Assembly (NCBI GenBank): GCA_034440575.1
Contig: JAOTOL010001078.1
Coordinates: 186,001 to 250,000 of the forward strand
Direction of reading: 5' to 3'
Origin: Imbricaverruca yamaguchii
Taxonomy: Eukaryota > Arthropoda > Thecostraca > Neoverrucidae
DNA length: 64,000 nt
The notes under the pieces: model-generated
The model's database searches: none
The model's input: the letters and a program-made list of their open reading frames with translations, nothing else
What the model was told of the DNA's origin: nothing
Shown here: positions 25,572-37,690 of the stretch, piece by piece
How positions within the stretch are numbered: the stretch's first letter is position 1
Layout of the letters: every line of letters starts with the position of its first letter
Program-made: the position numbers and the translations under genes

Positions 25572-26602
25572 CTGCGGATCCCACACAACATCAGGTCAAC
25601 CACGCATGGACACAGCTTGCGTCGTGTCAACAAGACGTGAAAAGTGCTGCTAACCAGGGGAAAAGATTCGTCACCACAATGTGACGGATGTCCAAAGTCA
25701 AACGTTCATCAGTTACAGAATATAAAAACCTCAGCACACCGCCTTAGTGCCCAACCTTCGAACTGTCTGTGTACATGTACGGATTTGTTTTAAATCGACA
25801 GATAAATTGGGAAACAGGATGTCCCAAACCGATTGCAATGGTGAATAATATTAGCTCGTGAACATCCATGGTTCATTTAAGAAAATAACCAAAATGCAAC
25901 TGATGGGAGAGAGTGAAAAAGTAGTGACACCGTTACCTTGTCACCGTATGACTTTCCACGAAAGAAACGCATTGAGCCCGAACGACTCGCACAACCTTTA
26001 GCCACACGCCGCGACGGGAAACCACTAGGCAGAGCAATTTGCAGTGTTCCGGAAATCGGACGAACAGCGCCTGTGAAAAGGCCACATGCGTACTGCCGTG
26101 CGCTACACTACAGCCCCCTACTACTTGGACATGCATGAAAGCTTGTCAGCTATTCCAAACATGAACAACGTGCAACAATGGTGTCGTCGTCACATCGATG
26201 ATCTTGAAGTGTATGCACAGGGAATCTTCTACTTTGTATATGCATGGGTGTGGTATGTCGTATATTCCGATAAGTCTTTCGGTATGTGTATATACGCGCC
26301 AATTTGTGCACATGGTTGTCCTATATCTTACTACCTAACTTTATTCTGTAAACGTTTGTTTCCACAAGACCACTATAGACATTGCGCATTCACTGACGGG
26401 CATACCGCATTCATCAACTCCGCTACATTGTGTGCCTGCATCCAACAGTAGTTATTTACAAATGGTTGCTTCAGCAATGAAAAACGACAGCGAAGCATGC
26501 AATACGGCGAGGCTCGCATCGGATAGCGCTTGACTGTGTGCGTAGATGGACCACAGCCGTTCCAGCTGTTTGCCCTTAACCGTCTCTCCTGTCAGATCCT
26601 CA
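25572..26602. other. ATAT1 third intron, left part
   Basis: No exon on the minus strand and no gene on plus. The intron continues to 27716 and includes the element at 26603-27418. Confidence 0.5.
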
Positions 26603-27418
26603 CACCCCGTCCCGGGGGAGGTCGTTAGGGACCCCTAATCTCCAAACTGAGCGCCGTGCGAAAACGAAATAGGTGTCATCGGAAAGCGCTCGACGAGTAG
26701 GGCAGACACCACCAAGGACATTTTTTCCCCAAAAAGTGGCGTCACTAGGGGTCTAGGTTTTCACGACTTACATGACGTAAGTCGTTTGCTTTTTCATTTT
26801 GAGTGGAATTTGAGAAGAAAAAATATTTGGAATCAGAAAAGGAAAGCGAAATCGACCAGGACCATATCATTTTTGGTCACCAAAAGATTACAAGTTTAGT
26901 TTTGAAATTGTAAAATTTTGAGTTTTCAAGTTTTCTCTAATTTTCATTTTCTAATGAGTAGAGCGGGCCGACAAATGTTGTTCGAAGTCAAATTGCTCCA
27001 CTAAAAATGCTTACTTTAGCCAGAATCTTAGATTTTAACTCTAATGGGAAATATACAAAAAAAACTACTCTAAACGGAAAAATTACAAATTCCTGTAGTG
27101 CGTTTTGCTGGATTCCTAAAGATAAGCAAACAATGAAAGTTTCATTAAATAAATTAAATAAATTTTTAATAAATATTAAATTTTCATATCCTTATCCGTT
27201 AAACCGTGACGATTGGATGAACTTTTTTGGAGGTGACCTCACTTGGCCTCGACTAACTCCTTGACCCTATATGACCAGACTCCAAAATTTTAGCATAACA
27301 TGCCAAATTGATGCGGAAAAGGAATGCAAAATCTCGCCGCGCGGCAGCGCGCCTTTCTTTCACTGTCCGCGGAAAACCTTAGGGGAGGGGGTCGCCAATG
27401 ATCCCTCGGGACGGCGTG
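26603..27418. mobile_element. Dispersed 0.8-kb element with CACCCCGTCCCG-like ends, copy A
   Basis: The left end CACCCCGTCCCG and the right end CGGGACGGCGTG are inverted repeats with 11 of 12 bases matching. The interior is A/T-rich and contains ATATTTGGAATCAGAAAAGG, TTTAGCCAGAATCTTAGAT and GGAGGTGACCTCACTTG. Related copies lie at 45970-46742 (inverted) and 58978-59562 (left-truncated). No coding capacity was seen, so it is a non-autonomous family. It is inserted in the third ATAT1 intron. No convincing target duplication was found. Confidence 0.75.
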
Positions 27419-27585
27419 GGTTAATGAGCCCTTGGAGTGACAGCTGAACGCTTTGTGCGAGCACCGAATTTTTTTTGGGAAAAACGTTGGCCAGTTCACA
27501 AAGCATTCACGAGCTCCTGCATGGATCATAGCGACTTAAAGGGTGAGATGAACACGGCTCTGAACTTCGTCGTCGGGATCCCCTA

Positions 27586-28530
<945 letters not shown>

Positions 28531-29124
28531 GGGGGTGGCGTGCTTACACGAGGTACAGGAGGAAAATTCGGAATGGCATGCACAACAGAGCCATTGTCCA
28601 TGTCTCCGAATTGTCGGATTCGCAGACAGGGTTATTGCCCAGTAGCGAAGCTTTTCGCCACGCACTGGTGTGTGTGTATGTGTATACATGGGTATTTGTG
28701 TATGTGTATTTGTGTGCTTGTGTGAGTGTGTGCGTGCATGCATGCGTACGTACGTGCGTGAGTGCTTGCGTGCGTGCAACGAATACGATCCAGCAAACAA
28801 AAATACAACTACGCGTGTGTGCAGTCACAATGGCGCTAAGTATCACGATATTTTTGCCGCGAGGGTGACAACGAGGTCGTTGACAGCTGTGGGAATAAAC
28901 GGCCGTGGTGGTTCACTTGCGCATTGGTCGACATTGCCACACCTCAAGCAGTTGCACGCAACATGCGGGGGCATATTGAAGTCGGAACTACACGGGTACA
29001 ATCCTTGCCACCACCATCAAATCGACATACGGATATCCTTTTTAGACGTGTTCAACTAACTGCTAAAGCATATAACGACCCCGACCTCTCACGCCGACTG
29101 GTCGCAGATGAACTCCATAATCCA

Positions 29125-29285
29125 GCCGGTTGTGGGACTCGAAAACACGATCTTACGATCAAGAGTCCAACGTCTTACCGACCGAGCTACCGCAACTCAC
29201 CTACTAACATCCACCCTACCACCACTCTGGGCGCGAATGATCAATTCCGGTCGAAACGCCCTAAAACCCAGATAACTAACTAACC
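29125..29285 (-). repeat. tRNA-derived SINE-like copy with dispersed box
   Basis: On the minus strand GGTTAGTTAGTTATCTGGG begins the dispersed box (TTTTAGGGCGTTTCGACC...ATTGATCA). About 60 bp later comes a tRNA-like promoter with a box A (GTAGCTCGGTCGG) and a box B (TTTTCGAGTCCC). The tRNA-like part lacks good stem pairing, so it is not a functional tRNA gene. The same order of box and tRNA-like head recurs at 58715-58930. Confidence 0.6.
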
Positions 29286-29401
29286 ACAACTCCAGAGCGT
29301 ACCGGTCCGGTGCTGGGAACCCGCCCCACCACCACCGACCACGCACTCTCACGTGACGGCCAATCACCCGACTCCACCGCCAACTGTTGGCCAGCACTCG
29401 C

Positions 29402-29582
29402 CTGCAGCATGGCGTCAAACAGCTGTCGGCCGTATCCGTGCCTCTGCAGAGACTCGTGCACGTAGAAGTCGAGCACACTGACGGGCATCACTTCGTTCTG
29501 GTCGCCTGACGAGTCCAGGATGAACAGACGTTTACGGCCCACCTTCAGCAAGCCTACGCATATGTCCTGTCCCTCCGCCTCC
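29402..29582 (-). CDS. ATAT1: Alpha-tubulin N-acetyltransferase, exon with acetyl-CoA site
   Basis: A 181-bp exon on the minus strand. The acceptor is ctctcgttgcag, and the first base completes an Arg codon with AG of the previous exon. It encodes EAEGQDICVGLLKVGRKRLF, then VLDFYVHESLQRHGYGRQLF and DAMLQ. This is the core GNAT fold of ATAT1, with the QRHGYG acetyl-CoA loop intact. The exon ends CTGCAG|gcgagt, which requires a GC-AG intron; no GT donor gives the right spacing. The residue aligned with human Cys120 (PLCILDFY) is Ser here (PVSVLDFY). The protein would acetylate Lys40 of alpha-tubulin on stable microtubules such as axonemes and touch-neuron bundles. Confidence 0.92.
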
Positions 29583-29599
29583 CTGCAACGAGAGGACGC

Positions 29600-31342
29600 G
29601 GGTCAGACGGGCTGGGGAGGTGGCACGTTATACCTCAGTAGCCAGGGACCATGGGTCAGTCGGGCATGCTTCCCTGTAAATTGGTAGCCGAAGAGACGTC
29701 ACACCACCCTGTAACGGTGGGGGGGGGGGAGACGTCACACCTTCCTGTAACGAGGGGACCGACGTCACACCTCCCGTGACGGGAGTCGGAGGCATCACAG
29801 TCCGCTAAAACGGAGGGGTGTGGCTCAAGCTGGGCACAGAAGATGCGCGCGACACACACATGTCGCCGGTGACAGGTGAAACCAGGTGAGTAACAGACCT
29901 TTCTTGAACGTTGGATGACTGCGTAGATGAGGAACAACCCGAGAGGGCTCATCGACAACGAACAGAAATACGTGATGTGCACAAATATATATTTTTTCCC
30001 CGATGAGCGGGTGCGAAGGAGGGGAGCGGGCGTTCTCGGATCAGTTCTCGTAGACAGAAATTATCGTGCCCATTATGTGCAAGCACAATATGGAACCAGC
30101 CGAGAACAACCCATGGTGGTCTACATAAAACATGCACCGCCAGAACCCCACATCTCTGCACAGACACGTGACACTTCCCTGTAACAAAGGAAATGGGTAC
30201 ACATTCCATGTCTCACTTATCACATCACATCAGCCCGAAAGGCAGTTTCTGCATGGTACAGACGGCATGAACATAGTGCAAACAAAGACAACAAAACTCA
30301 CGAGATTCTGCACGGATGAATTTGTACCAATGTACACTCCAAAGTATGTTTATATATATATATACATATACGTGAATCGTACTTGATAACAGTGCCCCTG
30401 CCCATCCCATCCGTCTCGTCTCGTCTCGTCCGTTCCTTTCTCCTTCTGGTGTCGACAGTACCTTCAGCTGATGAACCTTTAAGCGGACACTGAAAACTCA
30501 CTTGCAAACATGAAGAACTAGCACCATGCTAATCAAGAGTGGATTATTTTGCAATATGAAGTGTGTCCGAATGCACTTGCCGCGGTGCAATTGGGAAATA
30601 CCAAAGAGCTGCTGCTGTACAACGCAATAGCGTATGATCAAAAGTTTATGTCAAAGCTATCCGTGCTGAAAAGCAGAGACGAGAGAAGAATCCAAATAAA
30701 CAGACAGGAAGTTCCACCCAAACTCATAACGCCTATTAAATCATGAAATTCAGCTCGATATAAATTGAGCTTCGTCATTACACAGTTTGTCTCTATTGCA
30801 CCACTATTCACTGGACGAAGCAGGGTAATAAATTGTATTCCTAAAAACGAAATAAAAAACAAACAACACACATGCAGGGAGAGTAGCCTGGTCCCGGAAC
30901 GGAAGAAATATTGCGGTTGATGTGAATTTTAAGACTATTACGTTGAAGTTTTGCGCATAGACGTAAAGTTAGATTGAAGTTAAACAAGTGTTGCGGAAGA
31001 TATTTCCATGTTCCCAGCATTACATCACCATGTCTTCATCTAAGACACGATAAATCATTGAAAAAAATTTGCTGACACTCAATATCTGTAATATATCGTA
31101 TCGGCAACAATACTGATGAAGCTATCTGGTGGAAACATTTTCTTTCAGTTCTCACAATGATTCGGCTTTCCTACAGAAGTCCGACACCATCAGACTCACT
31201 ATCCCCACCCCGCCCCTTATTCGATGCGTTTGGGGCGGCAGCGGTGCCACACATGCGCTGAACACGCCGCCGGCCAGCCACCAGCGTCGGGGCGCGCAGT
31301 CGGCGGCGGGGCGGCGGGGCCTCAGACGGTGCTCGTGGCAGG
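29600..31342. other. ATAT1 second intron, right of exon 29582; small repeats only
   Basis: A degenerate array of CCTGTAACGG..GACGTCACAC units (about 29690-29800) has a poly-G tract. There is a short (TA)n near 30350 and a (CGTCT)n run at 30413. No ATAT1 exon is expected, because the exons at 29582 and 46916 join in phase. Confidence 0.5.
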
Positions 31343-33264
31343 ATGACTGGGTCGCTGCTGACGCTGCTGACGCTGACGGTGATCAGCTGCCTCGCACTGG
31401 GCCGTCACGGGCCGGATCCGACAGAGACAGCCCGTCGCCAGGCGGCGGTGGTGCGCCACCTCGCGTCGCACGGTCTGCTCGACCGACAGGAGGCTGCCAT
31501 CGTGTACGGCGCCACGTGCGCGCCGCGCGTGGACGCGCTCGCCCGGCTCCTGCGCTGGGAGCCGGGCGTGACGCTGTTCCAGTGCTCCGCCTGCGACGCC
31601 CGCCGACTGCACGCCGTGGTCGTGGCGCCCGCGCGCGGCCTGCGGCTGCTGGTGGCCGACGACGCCCTGCTGCGTCGCTGGGCCGCCGTGTCGACACGCC
31701 AGTGGATCGGCGGACAGGTGGTCCTGCTGCCGACGCCCGCCTCCGCCTCCGCCTGCCGCGCGCTGCTCCGGCTGCCGCTGTTGGCCAAGGCCAGTCTACC
31801 GCTCTGTCTGGAGCTGTCGCGCGTCGCCGCCATCGTCCACCAGCGCGGCTACGACGGCACGCTGCGCTCCCAGCACGTCGACAGGCTGCTGGCGACCGAT
31901 CAGCAGGCCGGCGGCCTGCTGTCGCGCGACGGCTACCACGGCCGCCGGTTCGACGTCTACTACATGAACTTCAAGCCGTACTTCGAGTGCGGCGAGCCGG
32001 ATCGGCCCCGGAGCGGTGTGCCGGCGGCCGCGACCCGGGCCGGACGCCAACATCTTCCAGGCGATCGCCGACCGCTTCAACGTGAGCCTGCGCTTTCGGC
32101 GGGCGCCCGACAACCTCTGGGGAAACATCGCCGCCGACGGCAGCTGGGAGGGCAACGTAGGCGCCGTGCACCGGGGCGAGGCGGACGCGGCCATCTCCGC
32201 GATGTTCATCACCGGCCCGCGCGTAGAAGTGGTGCAGTTCAGCACGCACATGTACATCGAGGAGGTGGCTATCGTCTCGGGTCGGGTGCCGCTTGGTCTG
32301 GAGGTGAACCTCGTCAGCCTGCTCTCGCCGGCCATCTGGACGGCCACCGCTCTGGCCATGGTGGGTGTCGCCGCCTCCGCCGTGCTCCTGGCCCGGCCGC
32401 CAGCCGCGCGCATGATTGACCTATTCGCCGACCAGCTGGTGCGGGCGTACATGGTGCTGTGGACGCAGGCGATCGCTCACGTTCCGTCCGACACGCCGCG
32501 AAGGCTGGTGGTCGCCGTATGGTTCGTGGCGGCCATCGTGCTGGGCACGACGCTGGTGACCGCCCTGGCCGCGAAGCTCGCCTCTCCGCGCGTCTACTGG
32601 TCACCCTCCACCCTCTGGGACGTTGTCAACCACGACTACCAAGTGGTCACGCACACCACCTACGGCGCGTACGAAGATGCCATGCTCAGTCCGCAAGGCC
32701 CGCTGTTTGACGAATTACGCGCACGCTGGGTGAAGCGCGACAACAAGGCGACCATGCGTCGCATGTTGGACCACACCGACCACGTGTGCCTGCTGGAGGA
32801 GATGCAGTACTTCATCACCCTCCGACAGCAGCTCGTGCTCGAGAGTGAGGGTCGCGTGAAGCCCAACGACCTGCACACCGGCACCAAGCGTGCGTTCACG
32901 TTCCTGGTCGCCTACGGCATGCAGCCGAACACGCCGTACCTGCGTGAGATCGACAGGCTGATCGGCCGACTCCAAGCCGTCGGACTGGTGCAGCACTGGT
33001 TCAGCATGATGCGGCTTGAGGATGACAAGAAGGTGATGGGTGTGCTGATGCGCGCGCCCTCAGCCGCCGCGCGTGACTCCGCTCAACCTGGCTCGGCTGA
33101 TGACCACCTTTGAGATGATTGTGATGGGGTGGGCACTGAGCGTGCTGGTGCTGGTAATGGAGATCGGCTACCAACGATGGCAGCAGCGGACAGGTGGAGT
33201 GGCCAGTTGGTTTTGGAAAGCGAACCAGTGTTTCGAGGAAGAAGGCATAGATGACAGTACTTGA
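31343..33264 (+). pseudogene. Divergent ionotropic receptor (IR), single exon, two +1 frame breaks
   Basis: About 640 codons without introns. The protein starts MTGSLLTLLTLTVISCLALG, a clear signal peptide, followed by a variable extracellular part. The ligand-binding domain begins about residue 200 (RRFDVYYMNFKPYFECGEP) and continues ANIFQAIADRFNVSLRFRR and ADAAISAMFITGPRVEVVQF. A first transmembrane helix lies near 32310-32400 (SPAIWTATALAMVG..). A pore and M3 helix lie near 32440-32590 (VLWTQAI, then AVWFVAAIVLGTTLVTALAA). S2 reads VVTHTTYGAYEDAML, and a last helix is MIVMGWALSVLVLVMEIGYQ. The iGluR SYTANL motif in M3 is lost, as in divergent IRs. The frame shifts by +1 between about 31985 and 32043, and again between about 33045 and 33072. 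Both are in GC-rich runs, so sequence error and real pseudogenisation are both possible. The gene lies in an ATAT1 intron on the opposite strand. Confidence 0.85.
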
Positions 33265-33904
33265 TGTTCATAAAAGAAAGGCGTAGTAAAATGTGGAGAG
33301 TGAGGTAAAGACGATGTATTTTAGGTACTTTACCTGCCAGCGGCTATGGTATTTAGGCCTCCAGGGAGGCGGGCGAGGCTATAGTTACTACCCTTAGATT
33401 AATTCCTAAACCAGTTGGCAATTCCCAAAGATCAAATTATATTCAACAGTTCACGACCAGATGACTTTCGAATACAAAGCTGGTGAACCTGAAGTTGTTG
33501 ACCAATCACTGTGTACAGGCGACGTCAATGAAAAAGATGTCTACGGCCACACTAAATACATTCTAAGCGAGACAAGTTATAAAACAAAAACGATTTCGAG
33601 ATCCGACTCATCAAATCATGAGGCTGCTCCACTGACGCAAGAGCAGTTTCCAGGTTTCGCATATAATAGCATGTGAGTAGGTAGGCAGGCCAGAACAGGA
33701 CCGTATTCAGAAGTCCGATTTGGCGACCAGTAAATTCGTTTAGAAGAGGGGAAGTCTGGCTGAATTATAAACATACAAAAATTGTGTCCGCGCCATAGTT
33801 CCTCTTGGCATTCAGCTCGTGAAGCAGTTGGAGAATTAGCCAGCCTGTGCTGTAAATGGATCGCAAGCGTAATACAAAACACGCTGTCAAGAGTGACACA
33901 GCCA
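33265..33904. other. ATAT1 intron after the IR gene, no feature
   Basis: 3' flank of the IR gene. No gene or repeat was recognised. Confidence 0.45.
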
Positions 33905-34110
33905 GCGTCAGCGGGGATCCGGCTGTGGCCAATAGTTACCATATGACGGCAGCGGGGATCAGGCTGTGGCCCAGAGTTGTCACACGGCGTCAGCGGGGAT
34001 CCGGCTGTGGCTCAGAGTTATCACACGACGGCAGCGGGGATCTGGCTCTGGCCCAGAGTTAACACACGACGGCAGCGGGGAGTCGGCTGTGGCCGAGAGC
34101 TGCCACCGGC
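33905..34110 (+). repeat. 41-bp minisatellite, 5 copies
   Basis: CAGCGGGGATCCGGCTGTGG followed by CTCAGAGTTATCACACGACGG. Copies differ at a few sites. Confidence 0.9.
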
Positions 34111-35159
34111 GGCACTAGCGCTGCACTGGCCGCACCTCCAGACCAGCTCGGAGATCGAGCGAGCGCTGTGTAACCGAGCCTCCGTATTTGGACTGCCGAG
34201 ATCCGTCGGCCACACGAGACAAGCCCATATGTGCTAACTACTCGACACTACTGGCGTGCACTTACAACTCAATAGTTAGCGCTAGTTCGGAGTTTTTGAG
34301 GCGCCATGATGAAGTGCCAACCGGGAGCTGGTGTTGCGGTTAGCACCGTGCCGCGGCTAGCATCATTCAGGACCATGGAGTCGAGAGGATTGTTGCACCT
34401 ACAACGCTTGCCTCCCCAACTGGTGAAGCGCCGCCTACCAAGCTGTAGGCTCAATTCATCCCTGGGCATCTCCAATGTCATCATCGGGAAGAGGACAGAT
34501 GTGGCTACCTAGGCGATTGACAAAAAGTTAACCGTGCTGGATACGCACACGTGCCACCAATTATTCGCTGGTCTCTGGCCAGAACAAAGGAGCTAAAGCG
34601 GGCGGCTCTCGGCTCAGAGCTACTTAAAAAAAACGTTAGGGGTCACGAGATGCCACGCTGCTGCCAGCGCTTCGATCGCATCTCGCGGACGAGATGCGAA
34701 CTATAAGCATGCCATAGGGACAAATGACAGCAGTCACGAGGCGCTAAATATTGAAGACAATCGTAGAAATAAGGAGAAAGTAGTGCATACAGAAATTATG
34801 CCATCCCACGTCCTGCGTTGTGTATCTGCTTCATTTACGTATCAACGGATGCAGGTTTACCCCGGTGCCACGCCCGCTAATGTTCGCTAGCTTAGTTCTA
34901 AGATAGACATGCTGTCAGATGTTCCAGACTTGGCATTATAAAGTGTGCGCGGCCCGTGTAGCCAATTGTGAAATGGGATATATTGACCCAACATTATGTT
35001 AGCCAAAGACGTTCCCGAAACGTCCCCAGAATTTATCGTTTGTCGCAATGAACGTATAAATAATAAACTGGCACGCCTGCTATGCTATGTCTGATTGCTT
35101 CAATATATGATAGCACCACGAAGAGAATCCCCTGGAAAAACGACATTGCTAGTATGCAT
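34111..35159. other. ATAT1 intron, no feature
   Basis: No gene or repeat was recognised. Confidence 0.4.
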
Positions 35160-35236
35160 CGGGCATCGCGGGGAATCGAACCCAGTACCTTCGGCGAGAC
35201 AGACGGTCAGCTTGACCACTGGGCTACCGATGCACT
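35160..35236 (-). repeat. tRNA-Asp-like SINE head or tRNA pseudogene
   Basis: The minus strand reads GCATCGGTAGCCCAGTGGTC ... GGGTTCGATTCCCCGCGATGC. A 6-bp acceptor-like pairing (GCATCG/CGATGC), box A, box B and a CTGTCTC loop resemble tRNA-Asp(GUC). The anticodon stem does not pair and the T stem has a mismatch, so a functional tRNA is unlikely. Confidence 0.5.
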
Positions 35237-37109
35237 CGGTCCAACTTTGGTAGAACGTTGGTGTTCTCGGATTTCAACGAATTGGACACACCCGGCGTGG
35301 AGGAGCATTACCAGATGCCCCTCTGGATTCAGAGTATGGCCCAGAAATTTAAATGCGGGGGTCACTCGCTGAGTGGCAACATTTCCCAGGAGCGACACTG
35401 ATTTGGAAAATTACAAGGGATGATTGCACTCGATTGCCCCTGGAGGGGCACCTTTGACTGAGAAAAACTAGGGGAGGGAATGAACGAACTTCCTACAGGG
35501 CCCTTTCCAGGCAGAGGGACACAGCACTTCCATGGGGAAGGGGAGGGGAACATGCCCATGTGCCTCTCTTGGATCCACCCTCTTCTGGATCTGTTAGCGA
35601 TTGCACTAAGAACGAATATTAATATAGAATTCCGATCATAATGTTCAATATATATCGACAGCGACCTGGTACACTTGGGTAAATTGACAAATGTAACAGA
35701 AACCGCGAGGCGGCGCGAAGAGGGCATCGCCCCGCCTCCCGCACTTTGAATGAGCTTTACGTTGAGCATATGACCGCTGCGTGGAGAATCCACTTCAAAA
35801 TGACTCCCCCGCCACCTCCATTTTTAGACAGTTCCATTGCCAGTGTGGTGAACGATCAGACGAGCAGTGTGCCAGCCGACCATCCGCTAGAACAGTATGT
35901 GCGTGAAGGGTTCATGGGCAAGGCCATGGTGGGGACTACGGGGTCAGGACGCTCACTTGGTTTGTTGAATCCCGCCTGGAGCCTCCCTGGGAACATTTTG
36001 CGTTGCAAAAACTATCAACCTGAATGCAGAGCAATCAATAGGAGGTACGAGAAACTAAACAACCATATTTGTATTCTAGGTTTGATTTATTGCCTATAAG
36101 ACGAGAGTTAGAGAGTATTAGATAGTATGCCTGTGCCGGTTTACGTTGTGCAAATGTTGCAGTGGAAGACGCGAATTTGCAGAAATGCAGCCGCATACGC
36201 CGCGCACTCCCAGAAATGCAGATGTACACGCCGCGCATTCCCAAAAATGCAGATGTACACGCTGCGCACTTGCAAACGTCTGCATTCGCCATAGGACCCT
36301 GTCCTAGCGTGCGTAATTATGCAGTAGCAACCACAGTATGATAAGGCAAACCGACCAACCAAATCACACAATTGTTTTCAACTATAATTTACCACTAAAA
36401 GCTCAATTCGTATGCGTACAAGAAACGTTGCGAAGTGTGGGCTATCCGCAACATTACTTAGTGCTGTTTCAACCAGACATTTTCACCACTAAAGTCAAGC
36501 AATTTGGCACCAAACAATTGCTGCTGTGTCAAGACGATCACATCCAAACAAAATAAACAGACCGTTCGGATATCCAACTGAAAATCTTCCACCTGCTACA
36601 GACAGTACATTTGTCCCGTAACGTCGGCAAAAAGCGGGGCGGGGCGGGGCGGGGTGGTTGTGGGAACTAAGCAGTCAAACCCTCGCACAAAAGATGTGAT
36701 ATAGTGCGAGCCCATTGACAACATATTTACGAACATAAATTACTGGGAGGTTCAAGCGGCCAAAAGGCAGGTAGTTTCATCTTTGTTGTGCGCGGATTCA
36801 GAATTTGAAATAAATGTAGACAAAAACAATCCCTTTTCAGTTATTCCAGAGCATCTTAGACCAAGACAAAACAGACGCCGCAAAATTGTCCCAAATACGC
36901 CCCAGGAGAAAGCTCTCACGCTAATAGATGCGTGCATCAAGCTGTGACTTGGGCGTTTCATTGGTGTTCTTCGCAGCACTGCAAAAAATGCAGCGAACAC
37001 CCAAATTTCTGCATTAAAGTGTGCACAGCTTGTGACCGTAGTGCTATATTGCGGAATCCGATAAGATAAGTAGAAGAAACCAGGATGCCAGCCATCTGGT
37101 AACGAACTC
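35237..37109. other. ATAT1 intron, no gene seen
   Basis: Three near-identical CAGAAATGCAG..TACACGCCGCGCA units (36175-36275, about 40 bp each) form a short tandem array. A GCGGGGCGGGGCGGGG run lies at 36636. No exon or domain was found. Confidence 0.45.
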
Positions 37110-37330
37110 TATTCTGCTACTGATGACAGACACCAGTCGACGTTTGAGACCGGACCAGACACCAGTCGAGAGTCTGAGGCCGACACAGACACCAGTCGAG
37201 AGCTATGAGCCCGGTCCGGATGCCGGTCAAGTCTGAGGGCGAGCCATACACCAGCCGAGAGGCCGGGACGAACACCAGTCGAGAGCTATGAGGCCAGACA
37301 CCAGTCGAAAGTTATGAGGCCGGGCCGGGC
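37110..37330 (+). repeat. Degenerate minisatellite (GACACCAGTCGAGAG...)
   Basis: About six imperfect units of roughly 32-40 bp built on GACACCAGTCGAGAG and CTATGAGGCC. Confidence 0.75.
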
Positions 37331-37599
37331 GCCGTTACGAACGGTGGCGACGGCGTCACTGCCGGAACAGTCCGTCACGCAGACCCAGTCACGCGGCGCT
37401 GTCACAAAGGCAGGCGCCGCCACTGACCCAGCAAGCCAACCGACACGTCGTAGATAGCGCTGCAGGCCGCCCCGGACTGCACAGTAGGCCGCAAACGGAT
37501 GATCACCACTGATGGGCACAATGTATCACAATGGGAAATGGGAACTCCGTCTCCCATTGTCACAATGACAATAAAAAGTGGGACATAATGAATAACGAG

Positions 37600-37602
<3 letters not shown>

Positions 37603-37659
<57 letters not shown>

Positions 37660-37690
37660 GCATATATGTATATACATATAAATATATATT
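37603..37690. repeat. (TA)n microsatellite
   Basis: About 25 TA units followed by TATATGTA-type variants. Confidence 0.95.

Noticed and set aside
31129..32085. 318-codon plus frame overlapping the IR
   Set aside because: Arg/Ala-rich shadow of the GC-rich IR gene in another frame.
35160..35236. Functional tRNA-Asp gene
   Set aside because: Acceptor and T-arm partly pair, but the anticodon stem does not. SINE head or pseudogene is more likely.
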